64,000 bases of DNA from Moraxella osloensis (GTDB taxonomy: Bacteria; Pseudomonadota; Gammaproteobacteria; Pseudomonadales; Moraxellaceae): NCBI RefSeq assembly GCF_009867135.1, contig NZ_CP047226.1:620001-684000 (forward strand). Direction: 5' to 3'. Below, piece by piece: positions 8,239 to 16,652 of this stretch; position 1 is the first letter of the stretch, and every line of letters starts with the position of its first letter. The position numbers and the translations under genes are program-made. Under the pieces are notes generated by a model. It was not told the origin of the DNA. It did no database searches and saw only the letters and a program-made list of their open reading frames with translations.

Positions 8239-9057
8239 ATGACCCGAATTGAAACCACCTTTAATACATTAAGAGAGCAAAACAAAAAAGCCCTAATCCC
8301 CTACATCATGGCAGGCGACCCAACCCCCGCCGTCACCGTCGAACTCATGCACGACCTTGTCAAACACGGGGCGGACATCATCGAAGTTGGCTTGCCATTT
8401 TCTGACCCCATGGCAGACGGTGAGACTATCGCGCTAGCAGGCGAGCGCGCGTTAGCAGGTGGCACCAGTACCCGCCAAGCGATTGAGATGGTAAAAGCGT
8501 TTCGTAAAACCAACACCACCACGCCAGTGCTAGTCATGGGCTATCTAAATCCGATTGAAATCATCGGTTATGACAAGTTTATCAGCCTTTGTCAAGATGC
8601 AGGGATTGACGGTGTTTTGATGGTCGATTTACCGCCACAAGAAGCGGGCGATTTTATCCAAAAACTCGCCAATTCCGCGATGAACGAAATCTTTTTACTT
8701 GCGCCAACCACCTTGCCAGAACGCCGTGAGCAAGTGTTAAAACATGGCGGTGGTTTCATCTATTATGTATCTGTCAAAGGCGTGACAGGCTCAAAAGCAT
8801 TGGATGCCCAAGATGTGGGCGAGCACGTGCAAGCGATTAAAGCACAAACTGCTTTACCTGTGTGTGTTGGTTTTGGTATTCGTGATGGTGCATCGGCAAA
8901 AGCAGTCGGACAATATGCGGATGGTGTGATTGTCGGTAGTGAGCTGGTGAAGAACTTTGCTGATGTGGGCAACGATGAACAAAAAATCGCCCATGCCAAA
9001 AAAGCCATCTTAGATAAAATGGATGAGCTAAGACACGCGATTGATAGTCTTGAGTGA
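8239..9057 (+). CDS. trpA: tryptophan synthase alpha chain
   Basis: A 272-residue TIM-barrel subunit that cleaves indole-3-glycerol phosphate to indole and glyceraldehyde-3-phosphate. The catalytic acids are Glu49 (in IIEVGLPFSDP) and Asp60 (in MADG), the same numbers as in E. coli. The phosphate-site glycines are in YYVSVKGVTGS and VGFGIRDG. An AGGAAAA site precedes the ATG. AccD follows after about 150 bp, the usual arrangement in pseudomonads and Moraxellaceae. Confidence 0.97.
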   Translation: MTRIETTFNTLREQNKKALIPYIMAGDPTPAVTVELMHDLVKHGADIIEVGLPFSDPMADGETIALAGERALAGGTSTRQAIEMVKAFRKTNTTTPVLVMGYLNPIEIIGYDKFISLCQDAGIDGVLMVDLPPQEAGDFIQKLANSAMNEIFLLAPTTLPERREQVLKHGGGFIYYVSVKGVTGSKALDAQDVGEHVQAIKAQTALPVCVGFGIRDGASAKAVGQYADGVIVGSELVKNFADVGNDEQKIAHAKKAILDKMDELRHAIDSLE

Positions 9058-9205
9058 TAGAGTGGTTTGAGGTATTTGAGGTTAATCATTTCATTTATTG
9101 CTAAAATCAGTTAGCATACGCATTATAAAATGAGTTTGTACTTGTACACTCAAACAACTACTATTCATTGGCACTCTTAAACTGCACTGTTAATAGGGAC
9201 TTATT

Positions 9206-10111
9206 ATGAGCACTGATATGAAGCCTCAACCGATGGGACAGACACTGGAAGAAACTTGGTTAAAACGCCCATTACCCACCATCAAGCCGCGTGCCAAGCA
9301 AATACTGACGGCGGTTGAGACCGAACCATCGACTCAATGTCCCAACTGTAATTCAATCATCACCAATACAGCGCTGATTTTTAATAATTACGTCTGCCCA
9401 TCGTGTGATGAACATCTTAGCATGACCGCCCGCACGCGTCTGAACTGGTTTTTTGACCAAGTGGATGACGAGCTAGGGCAGCAGTACCAAGCAGGCAATC
9501 CATTACACTTTGTCGATAGCAAACCTTACCCAACACGGATGACCGAAGCGCAAGCCAAGACAGGCGAAACCGAAGCGCTTATCGTCATGAAAGGTAAACT
9601 CCAGCGGCTACCCGTGGTGGCTTGTGCGTTTGATTTTGCTTTTATGGGTGGCTCAATGGGTTCTGTGGTAGGCGATCGATTCGTGCTTGCTGCCGAGACG
9701 GCGCTCAAAGAACAAATCCCGCTGGTGTGTTTTGCCGCATCGGGTGGCGCCCGTATGCAAGAGGGCTTGTTATCACTCATGCAGATGGCGCGTACCGCCG
9801 CAGCGATTGAGAAACTCAAACACGCCAATATTCCTTATATTGTGGTATTGACCAATCCTGTGTATGGCGGTGTGACGGCATCACTTGCGATGTTAGGCGA
9901 TATCCATTTGGCGGAGCCCAAAGCCATGATTGGTTTTGCCGGCAAACGGGTAATTGAACAAACCGTTCGCGAGGTGCTGGGCGAGCCCTTCCAGCGCGCT
10001 GAGTTTTTGGTAGAGCATGGTGTGGTCGATCAAGTCGTCCATCGTTTACAAATGAAAGAAACGATTCATCGCTTACTTAAGAAAATGACCTATTTTCGTC
10101 AGGCTCACTAA
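9206..10111 (+). CDS. accD: acetyl-CoA carboxylase carboxyltransferase subunit beta
   Basis: A 301-residue cytoplasmic subunit that, with AccA, transfers carboxyl from biotin to acetyl-CoA in the first step of fatty acid synthesis. An N-terminal four-Cys zinc ribbon is formed by Cys45, Cys48, Cys64 and Cys67. The crotonase-like core includes GGSMGSVVG, FAASGGARMQEG and the oxyanion-type GGVTASLAMLGD. Length is normal. It starts 148 bp after trpA and is followed after 24 bp by folC, a conserved pair. Confidence 0.96.
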   Translation: MSTDMKPQPMGQTLEETWLKRPLPTIKPRAKQILTAVETEPSTQCPNCNSIITNTALIFNNYVCPSCDEHLSMTARTRLNWFFDQVDDELGQQYQAGNPLHFVDSKPYPTRMTEAQAKTGETEALIVMKGKLQRLPVVACAFDFAFMGGSMGSVVGDRFVLAAETALKEQIPLVCFAASGGARMQEGLLSLMQMARTAAAIEKLKHANIPYIVVLTNPVYGGVTASLAMLGDIHLAEPKAMIGFAGKRVIEQTVREVLGEPFQRAEFLVEHGVVDQVVHRLQMKETIHRLLKKMTYFRQAH

Positions 10112-10135
10112 TTTATTATTATCACGGTTTTATCC

Positions 10136-11485
10136 ATGCAACAGTCAAGCTCACCCGCCGCACCCTCACCATCCCCATTGCCGCCTAGCGTTTCAAGCTC
10201 GTTAACCGAGTGGCTAAACTACATGCAAGGCATCCATGTGTCCGCGATTGATATGGGGCTTGAGCGGGTGATACCCGTATTTCAAGCATTGGGTATAAAG
10301 CAAACCGATGCCTTTGTGTTTACCGTGGCAGGCACCAATGGCAAAGGCTCAACCACCGCCACTATTGCCGAGATTTGTCAACAAGCGGGCTATAAAACCG
10401 CTTTATATCAATCACCGCATCTACTAGTGTTTAACGAACGTGTCAGAATCAATGGTGAAATGGTCGATGACCAAACCCTGATTGATGCGTTTGCCAAAAT
10501 CGAGCAGGCGAGGATTGATTGTGGGTTGACACTGTCATTTTTTGAAATGACGACGCTTGCCGCATTTTTGATTTTTGCCCAAAACCACTGTGATGTCTGG
10601 GTATTGGAAGTGGGGTTAGGCGGCCGCCTCGATGTCGTCAATGTCATCGAGCCAAACCTTGCGGTCATTACCAATGTGGGTATCGACCATGTCGAATGGC
10701 TCGGCGACACCCGTGAAAAAATCGCTGTAGAAAAAGCCGGTATTTTGCGTGATAATCTAACATTGGTGTATGGCGAAACCGATATGCCCTCGACCATCCC
10801 GCCTTTGATTGCACAGCACCATGCCCATTTGCTACAGTATGGCAAAGATTATGGCTACCGCCATATTGACGGTGCAGCGACATGGCAATATAGCAATAAC
10901 GCGGTGACTTTATCGTTGCCTATGCCCAATTTGTCTTTGCATAATACCGCAACGGCTATCACCGCACTCTTAGCCAGCCCATTGACCATAACCCAAGACC
11001 ACATCCAAGCTGCGTTACCGAAGGTAAAATTGGCAGGGCGTTTTGACAGCAGACGCATGTCAGCTCGCCAATGGGTATTTGATGTTGCCCACAATGACCA
11101 TGGGATGCAGTTTTTGCTCAAGCAGTTGACGCCGTATGTACATGCTTACCAACGCCAGCATCCAACCGCCAAATTGCATTTGGTCATATCCATGCTCGCT
11201 GATAAAGACATCGAGCCGGTACTCGCGCAACTACAGCATTTCTCCCAGACGGTGATGCCGATTGATAGTGTTCACAGCGGCGTTATATCTCATCCTAGAG
11301 CCAGTAGCCAAGAGCGCTTAACTGAGCTGCTACCACGCTATTTTAATTCGTTGTCTATTTTTGAGGATTTGAATTTGGCGACCCAATCGGTGATTGACCA
11401 CAGCCAATCCGATGACCTGATTTTGGTGTGTGGTTCTTTTTATACCATCAGCGGTGTACTGACCAGCCAATCACTGAGTGAATAA
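10136..11485 (+). CDS. folC: bifunctional folylpolyglutamate synthase / dihydrofolate synthase
   Basis: A 449-residue Mur-ligase-type ATP enzyme that adds glutamate to dihydropteroate and to folates. The P-loop is in VAGTNGKGSTTA, the folate-site segment in LYQSPHLLVFNERVRI, and the metal-site region in LEVGLGGRLDVVN with TNVGIDHVEWLG. The C-terminal ligase domain includes VFDVAHNDHG. The N-terminal 20 residues are Ser/Pro-rich and dispensable-looking, so a slightly later start is possible. It follows accD closely and precedes the LysM-SPOR gene, in the place where E. coli has folC-dedD. Confidence 0.95.
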   Translation: MQQSSSPAAPSPSPLPPSVSSSLTEWLNYMQGIHVSAIDMGLERVIPVFQALGIKQTDAFVFTVAGTNGKGSTTATIAEICQQAGYKTALYQSPHLLVFNERVRINGEMVDDQTLIDAFAKIEQARIDCGLTLSFFEMTTLAAFLIFAQNHCDVWVLEVGLGGRLDVVNVIEPNLAVITNVGIDHVEWLGDTREKIAVEKAGILRDNLTLVYGETDMPSTIPPLIAQHHAHLLQYGKDYGYRHIDGAATWQYSNNAVTLSLPMPNLSLHNTATAITALLASPLTITQDHIQAALPKVKLAGRFDSRRMSARQWVFDVAHNDHGMQFLLKQLTPYVHAYQRQHPTAKLHLVISMLADKDIEPVLAQLQHFSQTVMPIDSVHSGVISHPRASSQERLTELLPRYFNSLSIFEDLNLATQSVIDHSQSDDLILVCGSFYTISGVLTSQSLSE

Positions 11486-11560
11486 CGAATTTGTGCGTCA
11501 AATGATTTTACTTTTCAAAATTTTCAGTTAATATCTCAACAATGGTAAAAACTGCTCACG

Positions 11561-11595
11561 CGAATTTTGCTATGATTAGTCAAAATTCGTTGATT
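11561..11595 (+). terminator. hairpin after folC, possible weak terminator
   Basis: CGAATTTTG and CAAAATTCG form a perfect 9-bp stem around an 11-nt loop. The trailing sequence TTGATTTTT is only partly a T-run, so termination may be weak. Confidence 0.4.
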
Positions 11596-11647
11596 TTTAT
11601 AGGTTGAAAAAATCATTTATCAAGACACATAAACTAGGGTAATTGGC

Positions 11648-12979
11648 ATGAAATTTTCTAAGCAAGCATTATTGGGTACAACGGTATTGTTAGGCGGTAG
11701 CGTGTTGTTATATGCCACTATGCACCAAGTCTTAAACGCGCCTGCCAAACCTGCAGCCAATAGCCAACAAGTTATTGCTAAACCCATGACAGATAAACAA
11801 TCAGCAATCAGCAACGAGCCACTCACGGCGGATATCGCAACTGAAAAAAATTTACTAGCGCAAAAACAAAAAGAACGTGAGCAACGGGTCGCTGCGCAAG
11901 AACAACAAGCCCAGCAATACATGACCGAGCAACAGCGGATTGAAGCCGAAGCTTTGGCGCGTAGCCGTGCTGAAAATCAACTGTATGCCAACAAAAATGC
12001 CGCCAATACCAGTTCGGTGGTTGCCAGCTCAGTGACCGCGATTACCCAACCTGTGGTAAAGCCCCGACCCGTTGACACGGTCGCCGCGCCACCACCAACA
12101 CAAGCTACAGTACCCAATACCCTACAAAATACCGCACAGAGCCAAAGCGCTGTGAAAACCCAAAATACTGTACAAATCGTAGCTACGCCAAAGCCCACAG
12201 TGACAGCACCCGTCGTTGCACAGCCGCAGCCCGTGGCAAAAGCCACCCCTAGCAATCCTGGTGCCTATCAAGTCAAGCCAGGCGAGGGGTTGATAGGGTT
12301 GTCACGTCGCTACAATGTGCCAGTCGACGTATTGGCAAGCGTCAATAATCTCAACACCACCAGTAACTTACGTGTCGGGCAAACTATCACCATCCCGACT
12401 GCGGCACAAGTCAACCGTATTACCCAGCAAGCCCAAGCGCGAGAGCAACAACGTCAAAATGAGATTACTCGCAAAAGACAAGAAGCTGAACAAAAAAAGC
12501 AACAGGCGCTACTGCTACAGCAGCAAGAAGTCTCCCGTAAAAAACAAGAAGCCGCGCAAAAAGAGCAGCAAAAACAGCAAGAAATCGCTCGCAAAAAGCA
12601 AGAAGCCCAGTTAAAAGAGCAAAAACGTCAACAAGAAATCGCCCAAAAAAAATTAGAAGCTCAGCAACAAGCCCAAAAAAAACAAGCATTCCAAGCGGCA
12701 CAAGATAATTTAAGGCAGGCGCGTCAGACGGTGAAACAAACGGATGTTAAAGGTACGTTTGGGGTGCAAGTTGCATTGGCAACCGACCAAAAAAAAGCCA
12801 GTGAAATCACCCAAAAATTACAAGCGGCAGGCTATAAAGTCAAAACCACCCAAACCAGCAAAGGGGTACGTATCGTCGTAGGTCCAGAAAAAGGCAAAGT
12901 CGCTGCCTTGGCGCTCAAAGACAAGCTTAATAACGATAGCCGTGTGGATATCAATAGCGGCTGGGTACTTTACTGGTAA
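11648..12979 (+). CDS. LysM and SPOR domain envelope protein (DedD-position)
   Basis: A 443-residue protein anchored by one N-terminal membrane segment (residues about 7-27), with the rest probably periplasmic. A Thr/Pro/Val-rich linker leads to a LysM domain (about residues 203-257, starting GAYQVKPGEGLIGLSRRYNVP). A long Gln/Lys/Glu-rich helix follows, made of repeated units such as RKKQEAxxKEQxRQQEIA (about 260-355). The C-terminal SPOR domain starts at KGTFGVQVALATD and ends WVLYW. LysM and SPOR domains bind peptidoglycan; SPOR prefers denuded septal glycan, so a cell-division or wall role is likely. The position after folC matches dedD in E. coli, but the LysM-coiled architecture is different. 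Confidence 0.85.
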   Translation: MKFSKQALLGTTVLLGGSVLLYATMHQVLNAPAKPAANSQQVIAKPMTDKQSAISNEPLTADIATEKNLLAQKQKEREQRVAAQEQQAQQYMTEQQRIEAEALARSRAENQLYANKNAANTSSVVASSVTAITQPVVKPRPVDTVAAPPPTQATVPNTLQNTAQSQSAVKTQNTVQIVATPKPTVTAPVVAQPQPVAKATPSNPGAYQVKPGEGLIGLSRRYNVPVDVLASVNNLNTTSNLRVGQTITIPTAAQVNRITQQAQAREQQRQNEITRKRQEAEQKKQQALLLQQQEVSRKKQEAAQKEQQKQQEIARKKQEAQLKEQKRQQEIAQKKLEAQQQAQKKQAFQAAQDNLRQARQTVKQTDVKGTFGVQVALATDQKKASEITQKLQAAGYKVKTTQTSKGVRIVVGPEKGKVAALALKDKLNNDSRVDINSGWVLYW

Positions 12980-13000
12980 GCCTATTTGACCTTTTAAAGC

Positions 13001-13038
13001 CAAATTATCCAAACAATGCCAAACCATCCAAAAAATGC
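13001..13038. repeat. imperfect 19-bp tandem duplication
   Basis: Two adjacent units, 13001-13019 and 13020-13038, of the form CAAA..ATCCAAA.AATGC match at 16 of 19 positions. They lie in the gap after the LysM-SPOR gene. Confidence 0.6.
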
Positions 13039-13064
13039 GACATTTTGTGTCGCGTTATTTATTT
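13037..13064 (+). terminator. possible terminator after the LysM-SPOR gene
   Basis: The hairpin GCGACA / TGTCGC with loop TTTTG is followed by GTTATTTATTT. The T-rich tail is interrupted, so this is tentative. Confidence 0.35.
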
Positions 13065-13097
13065 ATGCGCTTGTGAAAATCACCCAATAGAGGAATA

Positions 13098-13148
13098 ATG
13101 CTGCCTTGTGGTAGTTATCCTATTGATATGAGTGTGTGGTTAGTGTGA
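13098..13148 (+). CDS. possible 16-codon leader ORF coupled to the DUF2726 gene
   Basis: An ATG with a well-placed GAGGA five bases upstream opens a reading frame for MLPCGSYPIDMSVWLV. Its TGA stop overlaps a GTG codon of the downstream gene as GTGA (13145-13148), the classic geometry for translational coupling. The downstream gene has no ribosome-binding site of its own. No homologue is recognised. It may be a real leader peptide, or only the landing site that lets ribosomes restart. Confidence 0.35.
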   Translation: MLPCGSYPIDMSVWLV

Positions 13149-13657
13149 CAATTTTTTTAGTGTTAGCGTTTGTGGTGTTTATCCTGTTAGTGTTTGCCTT
13201 TCGTAGTAGTGGTAGTAGCCATCAAGAGGTTATTAAGCCCGTTCGGGGAGATGAATTAGCGGTATGGCCGTTTGAGCCGATGCCAATCATGACGCCGACC
13301 GAAGTGATATTTTTTAATCGCTTGCAGCAAGCAGTGCCTGAGCTGATTATTTTTGGGCAAGTACAGCTATCGCGTATTATCATGCCAAATGACGATGACG
13401 ATACTGACCAAGGCTTTTGGTTCAATCGTATTTGTCGTATGAGTGTTGACTATGTGCTAGTTGATCAAGACAAGCAAACTGTACTATTGGCAATTGAATT
13501 AGACGACTGGACGCACAACACTCGCCGCCGTCAGCAGCAAGATGAAAAAAAAGACAAAGCGCTGTTGAGCGCAGGCATTTCGATATTACGAATCGATGGG
13601 GAAGCCATGCCGGATGCTGCGCATTTACGCCGCAAAATCTTAGCAGTGATAGGCTAA
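13136..13657 (+). CDS. DUF2726 domain membrane-anchored protein
   Basis: A 173-residue protein with one N-terminal hydrophobic segment (about residues 4-22). A soluble DUF2726 domain follows, which has a restriction-endonuclease-like fold. Visible family features are the MTPTEVIFFNRLQQAVPE opening, the F-G-Q-V-Q-L-S strand, DYVLVD, the AIELDDWTH acidic segment with a following Arg/Lys-rich helix, and the final ILRIDGEAMPD. Some relatives are linked to topoisomerase-type zinc fingers; the function is unknown. Translation starts at GTG 13136 or GTG 13145; the second overlaps the stop of an upstream 16-codon ORF. Nuclease activity is not shown by the sequence alone. Confidence 0.8.
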   Translation: MVSVTIFLVLAFVVFILLVFAFRSSGSSHQEVIKPVRGDELAVWPFEPMPIMTPTEVIFFNRLQQAVPELIIFGQVQLSRIIMPNDDDDTDQGFWFNRICRMSVDYVLVDQDKQTVLLAIELDDWTHNTRRRQQQDEKKDKALLSAGISILRIDGEAMPDAAHLRRKILAVIG

Positions 13658-13687
13658 GATTAAAATCGCAAAAAACTGTAGAAAGTG

Positions 13688-13715
13688 TTGCATTCAAAAA
13701 AAAACTCGCTATAAT
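13688..13715 (+). promoter_or_regulatory. sigma70-type promoter of tRNA-Trp and secE-nusG
   Basis: TTGCAT at 13688-13693 and TATAAT at 13710-13715 are separated by 16 bp. The -10 lies 15 bp before the tRNA. The tRNA, secE and possibly nusG could be read from here. Confidence 0.65.
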
Positions 13716-13730
13716 ACTCAAACTCAACAT

Positions 13731-13806
13731 AGGCGATTAGTTCAATTGGTAGAGCGTCGGTCTCCAAAACCGAATGTTGGGGGTTCGAGTCCCTCATCGC
13801 CTGCCA
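13731..13806 (+). tRNA. tRNA-Trp (CCA anticodon)
   Basis: A 76-nt cloverleaf with a 7-bp acceptor stem AGGCGAT / ATCGCCT. The anticodon loop is CTCCAAA, giving anticodon CCA, the T-arm is GGGGGTTCGAGTCCC, the discriminator is G and the 3' CCA is encoded. tRNA-Trp next to secE is a conserved gammaproteobacterial arrangement. Confidence 0.97.
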
Positions 13807-13879
13807 CATTTTAGTTAGTTTAGCGTGTACGCTGTATTCTAATAATAAAATACGTTTTAATGATAGACAGGGCAGCCTT

Positions 13880-14347
13880 ATGAAACAAATGCTAGAGAAC
13901 AAACTAGCAGAGCTCAATGGCAAAAGGATGTCTGGTGAAAAAGTGGTTGTCCACGAACCTGCTGCTATTGAGATTGCCAAACGACACTCCCCTAAAGATT
14001 TTGCCCTGTGGATTTTTGCTTTTGTCGCATTAATCAGCGCAACTTTAGTTAATCAATATTTACCCGCATATTGGCAACCCGCTAGCAGTTTATGGACGCG
14101 CGTGGCTGTTATTGCTGGACTAATCATTGCTGCATTATTGGCACTGGCATTGACCAACCAAGGCAGTGCTTTTAAAACACTGTTGCAAGATTCTCGCGTT
14201 GAATTACGCCGTGTGACTTGGCCTAGCAAACAAGAAACCCTTGAATACACTTGGCAAGTTGCGGTAGTGGCCGGGATATTAGCCTTTATTGTGTGGTTAT
14301 TAGATACCGTATTTAGCCAATTGATTCAATACGTCATTGGTCAATAG
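13880..14347 (+). CDS. secE: preprotein translocase subunit SecE
   Basis: A 155-residue inner-membrane subunit of the SecYEG channel. Three hydrophobic segments are visible, at about residues 38-58, 73-92 and 126-150, as in the long E. coli-type SecE. The conserved amphipathic region before the last segment reads DSRVELRRVTWPSKQETLEYT, the family signature. The N-terminal 35 residues are charged. It lies between tRNA-Trp and nusG in the standard order. A hairpin with T-run follows at 14376, so nusG may have a separate promoter. Confidence 0.96.
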   Translation: MKQMLENKLAELNGKRMSGEKVVVHEPAAIEIAKRHSPKDFALWIFAFVALISATLVNQYLPAYWQPASSLWTRVAVIAGLIIAALLALALTNQGSAFKTLLQDSRVELRRVTWPSKQETLEYTWQVAVVAGILAFIVWLLDTVFSQLIQYVIGQ

Positions 14348-14375
14348 TAAAAATTTAGCCAAACCCTTTTATTTG

Positions 14376-14394
14376 ACCCACATCTGTGGGTTTT
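14376..14394 (+). terminator. terminator or attenuator between secE and nusG
   Basis: The stem ACCCAC / GTGGGT has an ATCT loop and is followed by a short T-run. It lies 29 bp after the secE stop. Confidence 0.6.
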
Positions 14395-14486
14395 TATCTA
14401 TCTAGCAATATCAATATTTTACCTGCATTGCTCATCTTTGGTATAGTAGGCGATGTGTTTAGCAATGAATTAGAGGAAGATTATCC

Positions 14487-15017
14487 ATGCGTTGGTATAT
14501 CGTACAAGCATTTTCAGGCTTTGAAAAACAAGTGCAGCGTTCATTGATTGAACGTATCAATCGCAGCGAATACAAAGAATCGTTTGGTCAAGTACTCGTC
14601 CCAACCGAAGAAGTTATCGAAATGCGGGATGGCAAAAAACGCAAATCTGAGCGTAAATTCTTCCCAGGTTATGTATTGATTGAAATGGATATGAACGACA
14701 ACACATGGCACTTAGTTAAAGACTGTCCACGTGTGATGGGCTTTATTGGCGGTACGCCAGAAAACCCTGCACCCATTACCCCAAAAGAAGCAGATACCAT
14801 TTTAAATCGTTTAAATACCAACGAAAACAAACCGCGTCCAAAAACTTTATTTGAGCCAGGTGAAGAAGTGTTGGTCATCGATGGTCCGTTTACCGAGTTT
14901 AGAGGCTTGGTAGAAAAAGTGGATTACGAAAAATCACGCTTACAGTTGACCGTCAATGTCTTTAACCGTCCAACACCGGTTGAGTTAGAATTTAAGCAAG
15001 TAGAAAAAATTAACTAA
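14487..15017 (+). CDS. nusG: transcription termination/antitermination factor NusG
   Basis: A 176-residue two-domain factor that binds the RNA polymerase clamp and couples it to Rho or to ribosomal S10. The NGN domain starts at [16 protein letters not shown] and includes [20 protein letters not shown]. The C-terminal KOW domain begins [19 protein letters not shown]. Length equals that of other gammaproteobacteria. A GAGGAAG ribosome-binding site lies upstream of the ATG. The order secE-nusG-rplK is conserved. Confidence 0.98.
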   Translation: MRWYIVQAFSGFEKQVQRSLIERINRSEYKESFGQVLVPTEEVIEMRDGKKRKSERKFFPGYVLIEMDMNDNTWHLVKDCPRVMGFIGGTPENPAPITPKEADTILNRLNTNENKPRPKTLFEPGEEVLVIDGPFTEFRGLVEKVDYEKSRLQLTVNVFNRPTPVELEFKQVEKIN

Positions 15018-15092
15018 TTTCTGATAGCTTTTCTTTTTTATGGATTTTTGACCCTAAAATTGTAACTAAGTGCCAAATTTAGCAATTTTTGC

Positions 15093-15120
15093 TTTACCTC
15101 GGTAAAAATTCGCTTATAAT
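15093..15120 (+). promoter_or_regulatory. candidate promoter of the rplKAJL operon
   Basis: TTTACC at 15093-15098 and a perfect TATAAT at 15115-15120, spaced 16 bp, lie about 110 bp upstream of rplK. Confidence 0.55.
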
Positions 15121-15164
15121 ATGGCACTTTATTTTTTCTGTTGTCTGCAAGATTGACAATATCA

Positions 15165-15231
15165 CCCGGGGAGCCAGATAGCCATTCGATGAATGGGAGT
15201 CTAGCGCTATTACCCATAACAGGAGTCTATC
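15165..15231 (+). promoter_or_regulatory. rplK leader with hairpin, possible L1 autoregulatory site
   Basis: The leader contains a perfect stem CCATTC / GAATGG with loop GAT (15182-15196), flanked by GGGGAGCC and GGGAGTC. Ribosomal protein L1 represses the L11-L1 operon by binding a leader that mimics its 23S site; purine-rich GGGAG elements beside a short stem fit this in outline. The assignment is by position and is not proven. Confidence 0.4.
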
Positions 15232-15663
15232 ATGGCTAAAAAGATTGATGGTTACATCAAACTACAAGTGCCAGCTGGTAAAGCTAATCCATCACCACCT
15301 ATCGGTCCAGCATTGGGTCAAAAAGGTGTGAATATCATGGCATTCTGTAAAGAGTTCAACGCAGCTACTTCTAGCATGGAACCAGGTTTACCTGTTCCCG
15401 TTGAAATCACTGTTTACAACGACAAATCGTTCACCTTCATCATGAAATCACCACCAGCGGCGTTCTTAATTCGCAAAGCTGCAGGTGCTGCTAAAGGTTC
15501 AGGCGTACCGAACAAAACTAAAGTAGGTAAAGTTGACCGTGCACAGTTAGAAGAAATTGCTAACACTAAGAATGCTGAATTAACTGCTGCTGACTTAGAA
15601 GCTGCGGTTCGCACATTGGCGGGTACTGCTCGCTCAATGGGTATTGACGTGGAGGGCGTGTAA
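15232..15663 (+). CDS. rplK: 50S ribosomal protein L11
   Basis: A 143-residue protein at the GTPase-associated centre of the 50S subunit. The N-terminal domain carries the [23 protein letters not shown] motif, and the C-terminal RNA-binding domain ends in [11 protein letters not shown]. An ACAGGAG ribosome-binding site precedes the ATG. Its stop is immediately followed by the rplA ATG, so the two are translated in tandem. Confidence 0.98.
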   Translation: MAKKIDGYIKLQVPAGKANPSPPIGPALGQKGVNIMAFCKEFNAATSSMEPGLPVPVEITVYNDKSFTFIMKSPPAAFLIRKAAGAAKGSGVPNKTKVGKVDRAQLEEIANTKNAELTAADLEAAVRTLAGTARSMGIDVEGV

Positions 15664-16362
15664 ATGGCTAAATTAACTAAACGTCAAAAAGCAATCGCTG
15701 AAAGCTATGATGCGAACAAACAATACACATTGACTGAAGCGGTGGAAATCCTAAATAAATTACCACCTGCAAAATTCAAAGAGTCAATCGATATTGCTAT
15801 CAATCTAGGCGTTGACCCACGTAAATCTGACCAAGTGGTTCGTGGTGCTACTAACCTACCTGCAGGTACCGGTAAAACCAAACGCGTTGCCGTATTTGCC
15901 CAAGGCGCAGCAGCTGATGCCGCAAAAGAAGCGGGTGCTGATATCGTAGGTTTTGAAGACCTAGCAGAAAGCATCAAAGCGGGTAACATGGACTTTGATG
16001 TTGTGATTGCGTCGCCTGATGCAATGCGCGTTGTGGGTCAATTAGGTACAATTTTAGGTCCACGTGGTTTAATGCCAAACCCTAAAGTAGGTACAGTTAC
16101 TCCTAACGTTGCTGAAGCGGTTAAAAACACCAAAGCAGGTCAGGCAACTTACCGTGTTGATAAAGCGGGTATTATCCATACCACGATTGGTCAAGTAGGC
16201 TTTAGCGCTGAACAAATCGAGCAAAATGCGTCTGCATTAATCGCTGATTTGAAAAAAGCAAAACCTGCGACCTCAAAAGGCATTTATATCAAGAAAATCA
16301 CCTTATCAAGCACGATGGGTCCTGGCATCAATTTAGATGCAGTTCCTTATCGTAATGCCTAA
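15664..16362 (+). CDS. rplA: 50S ribosomal protein L1
   Basis: A 232-residue L1-stalk protein and probable autorepressor of rplKA. The N-terminus is [11 protein letters not shown], and the signature [15 protein letters not shown] lies at about residues 130-145. The ATG directly abuts the rplK stop. Length is typical. A 290-bp gap with strong secondary structure follows before rplJ. Confidence 0.98.
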   Translation: MAKLTKRQKAIAESYDANKQYTLTEAVEILNKLPPAKFKESIDIAINLGVDPRKSDQVVRGATNLPAGTGKTKRVAVFAQGAAADAAKEAGADIVGFEDLAESIKAGNMDFDVVIASPDAMRVVGQLGTILGPRGLMPNPKVGTVTPNVAEAVKNTKAGQATYRVDKAGIIHTTIGQVGFSAEQIEQNASALIADLKKAKPATSKGIYIKKITLSSTMGPGINLDAVPYRNA

Positions 16363-16408
16363 GCGTTAACGCTTAATGGTGAATTTTTAACATATTTTAA
16401 ATTTAGTT

Positions 16409-16429
16409 CAGCACAAACGGGTTGTGCTG
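16409..16429 (+). other. strong hairpin after rplA without T-run
   Basis: CAGCACAA / TTGTGCTG forms a perfect 8-bp stem with loop ACGGG. No T-run follows, so it is more likely an mRNA-processing, stability or L10-leader element than an intrinsic terminator. Confidence 0.5.
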
Positions 16430-16499
16430 TCTAAGACCGTAGGTTCTATTGGTTTAATTACAATTAAATCATAAATAGTTTAATTGTGAAATTTTTTCA

Positions 16500-16652
16500 C
16501 AGCCTACGCAGACGGGATGGCAGGTTAATTTTATCATTGACTGCCACCGTATCGGAGTGATAATAAGTTGTACTTTAACTTATTATATTAACTAGGTTTA
16601 TTGGTGTCCTAAGTTAATCATAACTAGGTAACTGATAATATGGAGACAACCC
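16500..16652 (+). promoter_or_regulatory. rplJL leader, candidate L10 autoregulatory structure
   Basis: The region carries TGGCAG (16518-16523) pairing with CTGCCA (16541-16546), followed by purine-rich bulge-like sequence before the rplJ start. In gammaproteobacteria an L10(L12)4-binding leader sits here. I see a compatible position and hairpin but cannot verify the kink-turn by eye. Confidence 0.4.

Noticed and set aside
11977-12701. Long open frames on the minus strand opposite the LysM-SPOR gene.
   Set aside because: They arise from the repetitive Gln/Lys and Pro/Val/Thr codons of the plus-strand gene and have no ribosome-binding sites or recognisable domains.
16409-16429. Hairpin after rplA considered as an intrinsic terminator.
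   Set aside because: The stem is perfect but no T-run follows, and rplJ is expected in the same operon.
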